From Candidatus Sphingobacterium stercoripullorum (lineage in GTDB: Bacteria > Bacteroidota > Bacteroidia > Sphingobacteriales > Sphingobacteriaceae): DNA of 7,605 bases. Shown here in pieces: positions 1 to 5,804 of the stretch. Both the position numbers and the translations under genes were made by a program. The notes beneath the pieces are model-generated. The model was not told the DNA's origin and did not search any database. It saw nothing but the letters and a program-made list of their open reading frames with translations. Position 1 is the first letter of the stretch, and every line of letters starts with the position of its first letter. The DNA is taken from positions 1 through 7,605 of the forward strand of contig DXEZ01000344.1 in assembly GCA_019114715.1 (NCBI GenBank), read 5' to 3'.

Positions 1-98
1 GATACTGAGTTAAGGGGTGGTCTCTCTAGAAAATCTTCACTACATGAAGATAGCGCTAGAGATGATCCTATGATTATTGAAAATATTAATTTCTTCAT
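1..98 (-). CDS. SusD-family outer-membrane lipoprotein, N-terminal fragment (runs off left edge)
   Basis: An ATG at 98 (minus strand) opens a frame that stays open for 32 codons to the window edge. The product begins MKKLIFSIIIG and has a lipoprotein signal: a Lys pair, a hydrophobic core, then the lipobox LSSC with the lipidated Cys at residue 19. Directly after it comes SEDFLERPP, the typical start of a mature SusD/RagB protein. The start lies 20 bp after the susC stop, the usual susC-susD order and spacing, so the two are almost certainly co-transcribed. SusD proteins are surface lipoproteins that sit as a lid on the SusC barrel and bind the ligand, often a glycan, before import. The ligand-binding TPR-like body is outside the window, so substrate cannot be judged. 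The call rests on signal peptide, motif and context together. Confidence 0.9.
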   Translation of the reverse strand, partial: MKKLIFSIIIGSSLALSSCSEDFLERPPLNSV

Positions 99-118
99 TG
101 TTTCTTTTTTTATGATTT

Positions 119-3100
119 CTAAAATCTAGCAGTTACTCCTACTGAAAATGTTTTCACTCCTGGGTAGCTCGCTCTTCCGGAGCCTGTCTCAGGATCGTAA
201 TCTGCTAATCTCTTATCCGCCATAATTGTTAAAGGGTTGTTTGAGGATGCAAAGACTCTCAAACCAGACATTTTTGCTTTCTTCACCCAGTCTTGCTCGA
301 AAGTATACCCTAAGGTGATACCTCTAATACGGAAGTAGTTACCACTAAACAACCAGAAATCAGATTGAATGTAGTTTTGTTGCGCATCGGCAATTTGCGT
401 AATTCTAGGGAAGTCAGCATCTGCACTGTTGTTCTCTTCAGTCCACCCATTTAGCCATGTTCTTTTGATGTTACCACCGTTAAAGAATGGGCTTGCAGCC
501 TCTTCAGAGAAGTAAGTTTTCACGCCACCCACACCGTAGGTTAGTACATCTAAATCAAAGTTCTTGTAAGATGCGCTGATGTTGAATCCGTAGTTGAACC
601 ACGGCACATCGTTTCCTAATATAGTTCTATCTTCTGCCGTTAATTTTCCATCGCCGTTCACATCTATGTACTTGATGTCCCCAACTTTAGAGTTCCCTGC
701 GATTGAGGATTGACTCGGGTGATTATCGATCTCCTCTTGCGAGGTAAATAATCCGTCAGACTTGTAACCGAAGTAGTCCCCTACCGAACCGCCGACTCTA
801 TTGATCCACAAGCCATCGATCATCTCATTACGCCCTGTTCCCAAGTCAAGGATAGTATTGTTGATTTTCGATAGGTTACCAGAAACCGAGTAACGGAATT
901 CCTCACCAATGCGACCGTTGTAGGTAAGCATCACCTCTATACCTTTATTTATCGTTTCTCCTTGATTAGCAAAAGCTGCCTCTCCCCAACCCGAGGTTGC
1001 CAGGAAAGTAGGCCTTAAAAGAATATCTTTTGTATTCTTCTCGAAGTAATCTAATGTCAAGTTGATTTTCCCTTGAAGGAAAGTCGCATCAATACCTACG
1101 TTAGACATGTATACTTTTTCCCAAAGAGCACCGCGGTTAACAGCACTAGCTTGCTGTGCACCATCTACTGCTTCACCATCAAAGCTATAAATTGACGATA
1201 TAGAAATAAGGTTGAAGTAGTTACCTATTTCTACGGCACTTTGATTTCCAAGTACACCCCAAGATCCTCTAAGCTTTAAAGCATCTAGCCAGCTTACATT
1301 CTGCATGAAGTTCTCTCTGTCGATATTCCAACCAGCCGAGAATGAAGGAAACACTGCACGACGTACTTCTGGTGCAAAACGTGAGGAATAATCAATCCTT
1401 GTGTTAGCCTCAAACAAGTATTTATCATCGTAGTTGTAGTTAAAGCGTCCAAAGAAAGAACGTATTGACCACTCTTCAGCTGTCGTACGGTTAGCTAGGC
1501 CTATATCGTCCGAGCTGATGTCCTGCCAGTTAGAAGATCCATTGATGATCGTTCCTAGGTCATTATTTAAGAAATTCTTACGACCGATGTAGGCTTGCCT
1601 GAATATATTCGACTCTTGGGAAACACCAGCAGTAACTTTACCGTAATGCGCTCCGAATGAACGCTCGTAATTAGCAGTTGCCTGTAGTAAAAGCTCTTGA
1701 CGCTTATCCCAGTACTCCTGCATTTGGTTGATAGTAACTGCAGTTGAAGGAAGCGGGTTACCGGTTAAGAAATCCAGTACCGGATCCATCGTGTGATCAA
1801 AAGACCAGGAATTACCATTGTGGTATTTCAAAGAAACGATACCATCTAAAGAAAAACCTTCAAACGGAGTTAAAGAAGCATTACCAGCAACTTGCAGGAA
1901 ATTATCTCTATTGGTTCCTTCACCACCTTCAGTAATTCTTCTAAGCTGGTTATTTCCTGCAATAGTAGCATTGGTTGTTCCATTAGAAATGGATCCCCAA
2001 TCGCCGTTAGAATGTTGCATAACTGTCATAGGAAGGGCTCTACCCATTTCCACCCAGCTCATCCCTAGGCCTGTACGGTCGTAATCTTGCTTTAAGAAAG
2101 ACAAGTTTGTTCCAACTGTAAGGAGGTCTTTCACCACCTCACTAGAAGTGTTGAGTTTTATATTAATACGATTTTGTGTACGCCCTGGGCTCAGAGACTC
2201 TCTATCGAAGTAATTCACCCCTAAGTAGTAGTCTGCTAGTTCTCCTGGAGCAGTAACATTTAAACTCACCTCTCTTTGCGGAGCACCTTGATTTAAGATC
2301 TCTTTGTACCAATCGGTATTTGGATACAAATCAGGATCTTCACCCGTGCGGTATTTATTGATGATCTCATCTGTAAAGGTGTGTGGCTTCCCAGCATGTG
2401 CATCTGCTCTATTATAAAGCTCGATATACTCTAGTGAGTTCGCAAAATCAGGAAGCCTAGTGGAGCTCTGCCAACCGTAGTTTGCCGAAAAGCCTATAAC
2501 AGGCTTATCACCACCACCCTTTTTTGTGGTAATTAATATTACACCGTTTGCTGCACGTGCACCATATAGGGAGGCAGATGCCGCATCTTTTAGTACCGAC
2601 ATGCTACTGATGTCGTTAGGGTTGAGCGCTGAAAACTCTGTCGCACTCGCAGGTATCCCGTCAATGATATACATGGGCGTTGGTGCACTTAAGTTCGAAC
2701 GGCCCCGTACCGTGATTCCAGCATCAGTTCCCTTTTCCACTTCACCTGGACGGCTCAAAACGGTAATCCCGGGGGAGATTCCCTGTAAAGCATTTGCCAT
2801 AGAAGTTACTGGGCGCTCTTGAAGCTGCTTAGGAGTGATAGTAGCAACGGAACCCGTTAGGTTCTCTTTCTTTTGTGTACCAAAAGCAACTATGACAACC
2901 TCTTCTAAGTCTTCACTTGAAGAGATCAGCATTGCATTTAAGATAGCTCCGCTCACGGTCTGCTCAACGGTCTGGTAACCTATAGCTGAAAAAACTAAGG
3001 TTTGACCTGCTGCAGCATCGATTGAATAACGTCCTTCAGCATCGGTAGATGTAGCTATGGAGGAATTTTCCTTTACATAGACAGTTGCACCAGAAACAGA

Positions 3101-3283
3101 ACCTTGTTCTGAGGTAACCGTACCGGTAACTTTTTCTTGTAATTTCTCTTCCACTAGCATCGTATTATCCGTATTACCTACGGCAGCGTGGATGCTACTC
3201 ATAGGCATCAGCGCCACTAAAAACGCCGAGGATACTGGATAAATACTACGCATTAATGAAGAAGTAAAGTACTTTTTGTTCAT
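119..3283 (-). CDS. SusC/RagA-family TonB-dependent outer-membrane receptor
   Basis: This encodes a 1054-aa outer-membrane transporter that imports a ligand captured by its SusD partner, using energy from TonB-ExbBD. Visible parts, numbered from the chosen start: signal peptide at 1-34 ending IHAA; carboxypeptidase-regulatory-like domain at about 51-125 (VTGTVTSEQG start, GYQT near its end); TonB-box-like EEVVIVAFGTQKKENLTGSV at 127-146; plug domain to about 256, with VRGRSNL, MYIIDG and the SusC signature YGARAANGVILITTKKG (240-256); then a 22-strand-type barrel ending in Phe. A DVNGDG acidic loop at about 874-879 is common in SusC proteins. The length is normal for the family. The ATG at 3283 is chosen over one at 3346 because it places a standard signal peptide at the N-terminus; the longer form adds 21 unconvincing residues encoded across a palindrome. 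The substrate is unknown, since no degradative enzyme is next door. The frame is intact. Confidence 0.96.
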   Translation of the reverse strand: MNKKYFTSSLMRSIYPVSSAFLVALMPMSSIHAAVGNTDNTMLVEEKLQEKVTGTVTSEQGSVSGATVYVKENSSIATSTDAEGRYSIDAAAGQTLVFSAIGYQTVEQTVSGAILNAMLISSSEDLEEVVIVAFGTQKKENLTGSVATITPKQLQERPVTSMANALQGISPGITVLSRPGEVEKGTDAGITVRGRSNLSAPTPMYIIDGIPASATEFSALNPNDISSMSVLKDAASASLYGARAANGVILITTKKGGGDKPVIGFSANYGWQSSTRLPDFANSLEYIELYNRADAHAGKPHTFTDEIINKYRTGEDPDLYPNTDWYKEILNQGAPQREVSLNVTAPGELADYYLGVNYFDRESLSPGRTQNRINIKLNTSSEVVKDLLTVGTNLSFLKQDYDRTGLGMSWVEMGRALPMTVMQHSNGDWGSISNGTTNATIAGNNQLRRITEGGEGTNRDNFLQVAGNASLTPFEGFSLDGIVSLKYHNGNSWSFDHTMDPVLDFLTGNPLPSTAVTINQMQEYWDKRQELLLQATANYERSFGAHYGKVTAGVSQESNIFRQAYIGRKNFLNNDLGTIINGSSNWQDISSDDIGLANRTTAEEWSIRSFFGRFNYNYDDKYLFEANTRIDYSSRFAPEVRRAVFPSFSAGWNIDRENFMQNVSWLDALKLRGSWGVLGNQSAVEIGNYFNLISISSIYSFDGEAVDGAQQASAVNRGALWEKVYMSNVGIDATFLQGKINLTLDYFEKNTKDILLRPTFLATSGWGEAAFANQGETINKGIEVMLTYNGRIGEEFRYSVSGNLSKINNTILDLGTGRNEMIDGLWINRVGGSVGDYFGYKSDGLFTSQEEIDNHPSQSSIAGNSKVGDIKYIDVNGDGKLTAEDRTILGNDVPWFNYGFNISASYKNFDLDVLTYGVGGVKTYFSEEAASPFFNGGNIKRTWLNGWTEENNSADADFPRITQIADAQQNYIQSDFWLFSGNYFRIRGITLGYTFEQDWVKKAKMSGLRVFASSNNPLTIMADKRLADYDPETGSGRASYPGVKTFSVGVTARF

Positions 3284-3314
3284 ACGTTTATTTTTTTGTG
3301 TTATTAATCCGCAC

Positions 3315-3328
3315 AGCCTTAGAAGGCT
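3315..3328. repeat. Perfect 6-bp inverted repeat in the susC leader
   Basis: AGCCTT-AG-AAGGCT lies 32 bp upstream of the susC start. As RNA it would form a short hairpin in the 5' leader. It is flanked by GCACA (3311-3315) and TGTGC (3338-3342), which could extend the pairing. It may be an operator or a weak leader structure. The repeat is seen directly; any function is inferred. Confidence 0.4.
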
Positions 3329-3336
3329 TCTTGAAT

Positions 3337-3366
3337 TTGTGCACAATGTTTATATTTTGCGCACTA
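3337..3366. promoter_or_regulatory. Candidate operator: palindromic TTGTGCACAA box plus a degenerate second copy
   Basis: TTGTGCACAA at 3337-3346 is a perfect 10-bp palindrome. TTGCGCACTA at 3357-3366 matches it at 8 of 10 positions and begins exactly 20 bp away, about two helical turns. The outer parts also form the inverted pair GTGCACAA-N10-TTGCGCAC. The site lies 54-83 bp upstream of the susC start and overlaps the weak promoter candidate described next. This is the usual geometry for a dimeric repressor or activator site, but no regulator is encoded in the window and I do not recognise the box as a named motif. Confidence 0.4.
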
Positions 3367-3371
3367 AGTTA
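3364..3371 (-). promoter_or_regulatory. Weak candidate -7 element for susC
   Basis: Read on the minus strand this is TAACTTAG, one mismatch from the Bacteroidota -7 consensus TAnnTTTG. No clear TTG -33 element was found at the expected distance; the spacer there is the ATACATA-type repeat. Transcription would start near 3357, giving a leader of roughly 75 nt and placing the TTGTGCACAA boxes at and just after the start point. The match is weak and could be chance. Confidence 0.2.
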
Positions 3372-3392
3372 TACAATAATACATAATACATA
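3371..3392. repeat. Short near-tandem repeat ATACAATA / ATACATA / ATACATA
   Basis: Three adjacent copies of an A/T-rich 7-8-mer lie directly upstream of the weak -7 candidate of susC: ATACAATA (3371-3378), ATACATA (3379-3385) and ATACATA (3386-3392). If that promoter is real, the repeats fill its -12 to -33 spacer, so gain or loss of a unit could alter promoter strength. The repeat is seen directly; the role is inferred. Confidence 0.45.
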
Positions 3393-3484
3393 AAACCCTA
3401 TCCTACTGAATTGTCATGAAATTTTAATAGACCTAGCTCAAACGCTATCTGCTTGGTGGTAAGTGCAGAAAAATAGAATTAAAC

Positions 3485-3541
3485 TAATTGTAACTTTGAT
3501 GTTACTTAATTGTTACGAAACTCATTAAAGCATGAGGTAAC
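3485..3541. promoter_or_regulatory. Helically phased GTWAC boxes upstream of susC
   Basis: TAATTGTAAC (3485-3494) recurs as TAATTGTTAC (3507-3516), 22 bp apart with one mismatch. A GTTAC lies midway at 3501-3505, so GTAAC, GTTAC and GTTAC start at 3490, 3501 and 3512, exactly 11 bp apart. The first two form an inverted pair, GTAAC-tttgat-GTTAC. A further GTAAC is at 3537-3541. One-helical-turn phasing about 200 bp upstream of the susC start suggests binding of a regulator on one DNA face. In AT-rich DNA such words can arise by chance. Confidence 0.35.
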
Positions 3542-3588
3542 AAAACAGCTTTACAATCATCACAATAAAATTTATATAGAGAGTTTTT

Positions 3589-3622
3589 ACGCTTTGTTTT
3601 AAGGTTTGGTTCCTAAAAGCGT
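3589..3622. repeat. Inverted repeat ACGCTTT ... AAAGCGT
   Basis: Perfect 7-bp arms at 3589-3595 and 3616-3622 enclose 20 nt. An overlapping alternative stem pairs TTTTAaGG (3597-3604) with CCTAAAA (3612-3618) through one bulged A, so the two foldings partly exclude or extend each other. Neither strand has a following T-run, so it is not an obvious terminator. Confidence 0.4.
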
Positions 3623-3628
3623 GGTGCA

Positions 3629-3659
3629 AGAGCGAATATATAACAATTTTTTTCGCTCT
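3629..3659. repeat. Perfect 8-bp inverted repeat AGAGCGAA ... TTCGCTCT
   Basis: Arms at 3629-3636 and 3652-3659 enclose a 15-nt A/T-only-but-one loop. There is no T-run after the stem in either direction, so it is more likely an RNA structure or a protein site than an intrinsic terminator. It lies between the U-tract of the terminator at 3671-3720 and the repeat at 3589-3622. Confidence 0.5.
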
Positions 3660-3670
3660 CAAATTATCAG

Positions 3671-3720
3671 AAAAATAAATTCCCCTTCATGTACCTCAGG
3701 TAATAGGTAAATCAAGGGGA
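3671..3720 (-). terminator. Intrinsic terminator downstream of the CMD-family gene
   Basis: TCCCCTT (3681-3687) pairs with AAGGGGA (3714-3720), and inside it TACCT (3692-3696) pairs with AGGTA (3705-3709). The two stems are separated by a symmetrical 4x4 internal loop and closed by an 8-nt loop. Read on the minus strand the stem is followed by ATTTATTTTT (3680 to 3671), a good U-tract. It sits 33 nt after the stop of the 3753-4151 gene and would end the three-gene transcript. Confidence 0.7.
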
Positions 3721-3722
3721 CT

Positions 3723-3758
3723 AAAAATCGAAGTAGAAGCTACGTTCTGCTTTTACTT
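3723..3758 (-). terminator. Second hairpin with U-run, overlapping the CMD-family stop codon
   Basis: On the minus strand AAGTAAAAGC (3758-3749), which contains the TAA stop, can pair with GCTTCTACTT (3740-3731) at nine of ten positions around an 8-nt loop. ATTTTT follows within 3 nt (Ts at 3727-3723). It would act as a first terminator in tandem with the stronger hairpin 10 nt further on. One A-C mismatch and only moderate GC content lower confidence. Confidence 0.4.
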
Positions 3759-4151
3759 AATGGCTACATCTCTTGCTTGAAAAATTTCTTTGGCGACCTT
3801 CAATCCATTAAGCACTCTTGGGAAGCCTACATAAGGGAGCAGGTGAATGATCGTGTCGATCACCTCTCTAGGCGTGATGCCTATAGTGATAGCAATATTC
3901 ACGTGCAAGCGCAGCTGAGGCTCTAGCCCTTGGGTGACCAGCGTAGTGATGGTAGTTAAGGTCTTCTGTTGGTCGCTCAAACCCGTCCTGGAATAAATAT
4001 CACCGAAAGCAAACTCAACGATATACTTCTCCAGGTCCGTATCCATATCCATCAAATCTTCGAAAGTAATGGAGTAAGCGGGTTTATCCGACTTATCTGC
4101 ATACTTATCAATCAATTCCGTTCCTTTTTGATAACGTGTTTTTTTATCCAT
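3753..4151 (-). CDS. Carboxymuconolactone decarboxylase (CMD) family protein
   Basis: This 132-aa soluble protein has the PcaC/AhpD-like all-helical fold signature in its C-terminal two thirds: GLSDQQKTLTTITTLVTQG (57-75), then HVNIAITIGITPREV (83-97) and HLLPYVGFPRVLNG (103-116). These match the family pattern H-x3-A-x3-G-x-T-x2-E followed by Y-x-GFP-x2-LN. His83 and Glu96 are the conserved polar positions visible. It contains no cysteine at all, so it cannot be an AhpD-type CxxC peroxidase reductant and is closer to the PcaC branch. The family includes 4-carboxymuconolactone decarboxylase of the protocatechuate pathway, but no other gene of that pathway is nearby, so the specific activity should not be transferred. 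It is the last gene of a probable three-gene operon, 46 bp after the 160-aa gene, and is followed by hairpin terminators. The ATG at 4151 is the natural start for the family's length. Confidence 0.85.
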   Translation of the reverse strand: MDKKTRYQKGTELIDKYADKSDKPAYSITFEDLMDMDTDLEKYIVEFAFGDIYSRTGLSDQQKTLTTITTLVTQGLEPQLRLHVNIAITIGITPREVIDTIIHLLPYVGFPRVLNGLKVAKEIFQARDVAIK

Positions 4152-4197
4152 GGTTTTAAAATTACTTTTTACTGATTATACCTACAAAATAGTAAAA

Positions 4198-4680
4198 TCA
4201 GCTTCTTTCCCAAAAATTTTTCTTGTCGCTTGAGCTAGGCAGTACTTGATAGGCTAAGTTTAACCCTAGGAGCTTCCTATTTCGAAACCTGCGGTTGACC
4301 TCATCAATAAAAAGGACTCTGGTTACCCGGTAAATACCAAACTGGGTTCCAAGGAACTCTTCATACAGTCCTTCATCGTCAATCAGCTCGAAGTCGAAAA
4401 AGCAGCTCAGATAATCTTTCCAAAAGAATATAGGATTCTCTACGGTTTCCTCACAGCTGTTTTCCGGAAACTTCTGAAACCCCTCAATTTCTTGGCTGCT
4501 CGTATACTCTCCGAGCACCTGATTCGTTTTATCGATGAGTTCCTTTGCCACGGATTTTTCTTCAATGGGAAGAAAAGACACCACATCCATTTGGCTGATC
4601 GCCAAGAACATACTCCGCTCGCGAAAGCACTCGAATAGATCCTCGTGCAAATCCTCTAGGTTGAAATATTTATTTGCCAT
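4198..4680 (-). CDS. Hypothetical protein, 160 aa, acidic and soluble
   Basis: I do not recognise this protein. It starts MANKYFNLEDLHEDLFECF, has no signal peptide or membrane segment, and is rich in Glu and Asp through its first two thirds. Aromatic residues cluster in the middle (FFWKDYLSCFFDFELIDDEG, about 85-104). The C-terminal third turns basic around NRRFRNRK. The frame has ordinary-looking sequence with no repeats, and the codon use looks like that of its neighbours, so it is probably a real gene. It lies 31 bp after the UbiA-like gene and 46 bp before the CMD-family gene on the same strand, which suggests co-transcription. A role as a small cytoplasmic partner or regulator is possible but has no direct support. 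Confidence 0.7.
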   Translation of the reverse strand: MANKYFNLEDLHEDLFECFRERSMFLAISQMDVVSFLPIEEKSVAKELIDKTNQVLGEYTSSQEIEGFQKFPENSCEETVENPIFFWKDYLSCFFDFELIDDEGLYEEFLGTQFGIYRVTRVLFIDEVNRRFRNRKLLGLNLAYQVLPSSSDKKNFWERS

Positions 4681-4711
4681 GCTTCAAAAATAGAATTTTT
4701 ACGTGTAACAT

Positions 4712-5605
4712 CTAGAGAAATCCTCCAGCACAAAAAAAATAAGTGCTAATCCATGCAAATACAAATTGCACAACTAATATAAAATCCATTAAATATGACC
4801 TGATATAGGAATTCTCCCTAAATACATATTTATACACCCAAATTAATAAAATAAAATCGGTTATCCAGAAAGCGTAGACCAATTCCCCATGTGGGAAAAA
4901 GCCTAACGATACAAGCGCATGGATAACAACGCCGCAGTAAAATATAAGGCGCACCTTCCGTTGTCCTAATAAAATAGGAATGGTTTTTAGCCCATAAACC
5001 GAATCTCTTTGCATATCCCGAACATCGAAAGGTAGCGTGCACAATAAAATAAATAGAAACCGCCTAACTCCAATTTGATAAATAAGAGCTTCCGGCAAAA
5101 CCAAGCCGTCAATTATATGCTCAATAATCGGCAGAAAGGCTGTAAGAAGCGTCCAAACTACCGCAATGTGAAACACTTTTAGCCCCGGCAGCTGCCTGGC
5201 GCCTTGCCACTTACCCCTCACCCGAAATACGGGAAGTACATACAGTAGCCCCACGACACCGGTCAGCGATAAAAATAACAACAACCGAAAATCCAGCATG
5301 TACTTGAAAAATATTACCACGCTGCACAAGGCTGCCAGTGAACTGAGTAAATAAAACAGTAGTTTATTTCGGCCAATCCACTGGGTTCTTGTATAAGGAG
5401 ATTTTAAAGGCTCTTTAGGTAAAGAAAGGAAAATAGACAGGTTATACATCAGCAGCGTAATACAACCAACCAGAAGGATGATCAGGTAATTATAACTTCC
5501 ACCGATAAGCAAATAAGTTAGTCCCACCTGCGAGGAGGCTGCTATACTCACCAGCAAGTTGCTGTTAACCAGAAAGTGATATACTTTACGTAAAAGATTT
5601 CGCAT
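4712..5605 (-). CDS. UbiA-superfamily integral membrane protein (prenyltransferase-like, first Asp motif lost)
   Basis: This 297-aa protein is almost entirely hydrophobic, with about eight or nine membrane helices, the UbiA-superfamily size and layout. Family signs are YVLP (122-125), LPGLKVFHIAVVW (139-151), and the second Asp-rich motif in LPFDVRDMQRDSVYGLKTIP (191-210, Asp194, Asp197, Asp201). UbiA enzymes transfer prenyl groups from polyprenyl diphosphates to aromatic or lipid acceptors at the membrane. However, the place of the first motif (N/DxxxD) reads YNLSIFL (54-60), with no Asp, so Mg-diphosphate binding of the usual type is doubtful. The start is set at the ATG at 5605 (MRNLLRKVYHF). 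An in-frame ATG at 5740 would add 45 residues that no UbiA protein needs. It is first of three closely spaced minus-strand genes. It could be an atypical enzyme or a non-catalytic relative; the substrate is unknown. Confidence 0.8.
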   Translation of the reverse strand: MRNLLRKVYHFLVNSNLLVSIAASSQVGLTYLLIGGSYNYLIILLVGCITLLMYNLSIFLSLPKEPLKSPYTRTQWIGRNKLLFYLLSSLAALCSVVIFFKYMLDFRLLLFLSLTGVVGLLYVLPVFRVRGKWQGARQLPGLKVFHIAVVWTLLTAFLPIIEHIIDGLVLPEALIYQIGVRRFLFILLCTLPFDVRDMQRDSVYGLKTIPILLGQRKVRLIFYCGVVIHALVSLGFFPHGELVYAFWITDFILLIWVYKYVFRENSYIRSYLMDFILVVQFVFAWISTYFFCAGGFL

Positions 5606-5767
5606 GCAGAACGGAATATTGTAAAGGACAATTGCTTTATACTTATTAACAAAGAAAAGAAATCTATTAGGTTTTCCGCTTAAAAAAATGAAAATCGTAT
5701 TTTTTAAAATAAAACACACTAACGTCAGTTCAACCAACAATTACCAGGCGTAATGAATTACCTTGAA

Positions 5768-5785
5768 GCGCGCATAAACGCGCAT
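5768..5785. repeat. GC-rich direct/inverted repeat, CGCGCAT-aaa-CGCGCAT
   Basis: CGCGCAT at 5769-5775 repeats exactly at 5779-5785, a 10-bp period of about one helical turn. The same bases also form the inverted repeat GCGCG-cataaa-CGCGC (5768-5783). It lies between divergent genes, about 120 bp upstream of acs and 160 bp upstream of the UbiA-like start, so a terminator is not needed there and an operator is the more natural reading. The regulator is unknown. Confidence 0.4.
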
Positions 5786-5804
5786 TTCTAAATTGTCTTT
5801 TTAA

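Larger units (their letters stand above)
3284..3752. other. 469-bp intergenic region between the CMD-family gene and susC
   Basis: I see no convincing gene on either strand. The half near susC (3284-3545) holds the leader hairpin, the TTGTGCACAA boxes, the ATACATA repeats and the phased GTWAC boxes, and is read as the susC control region. The other half (3589-3758) holds four hairpin-forming inverted repeats in about 170 bp, the two rightmost being plausible terminators for the operon to the right. The hairpin cluster could alternatively belong to a small RNA, which sequence alone cannot decide. Confidence 0.6.

Noticed and set aside
1744..2822. Plus-strand open frames of 63-98 codons inside susC
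   Set aside because: They lie antisense to an intact, well-conserved receptor gene and their products have no recognisable features.
3284..3346. Longer susC start at 3346 adding 21 residues
   Set aside because: The extension has no signal-peptide character, is encoded across the AGCCTT/AAGGCT palindrome, and would push the clear signal peptide inward.
3629..3659. AGAGCGAA/TTCGCTCT repeat as an intrinsic terminator
   Set aside because: Neither strand has a T-run after the stem, unlike the hairpin at 3671-3720, so it was kept only as an inverted repeat.
3753..4151. Calling the CMD-family gene pcaC or ahpD
   Set aside because: It lacks the CxxC of AhpD, and there is no protocatechuate-pathway gene nearby to support PcaC.
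3969..4175. Plus-strand 68-codon frame antisense to the CMD-family gene
   Set aside because: It covers a conserved coding region on the other strand and its product looks like random translation.
4685..4692. Exact TAnnTTTG match (TATTTTTG, minus strand) in the gap before the 160-aa gene
   Set aside because: It ends 4 nt before the ATG with no TTG -33 element at the right distance, so it would imply a leaderless message; most likely a chance AT-rich match inside an operon.
5606..5740. Longer start at 5740 for the UbiA-like protein
   Set aside because: The extra 45 residues exceed normal UbiA length, are of AT-rich low-complexity type, and the ATG at 5605 gives a typical N-terminus and length.
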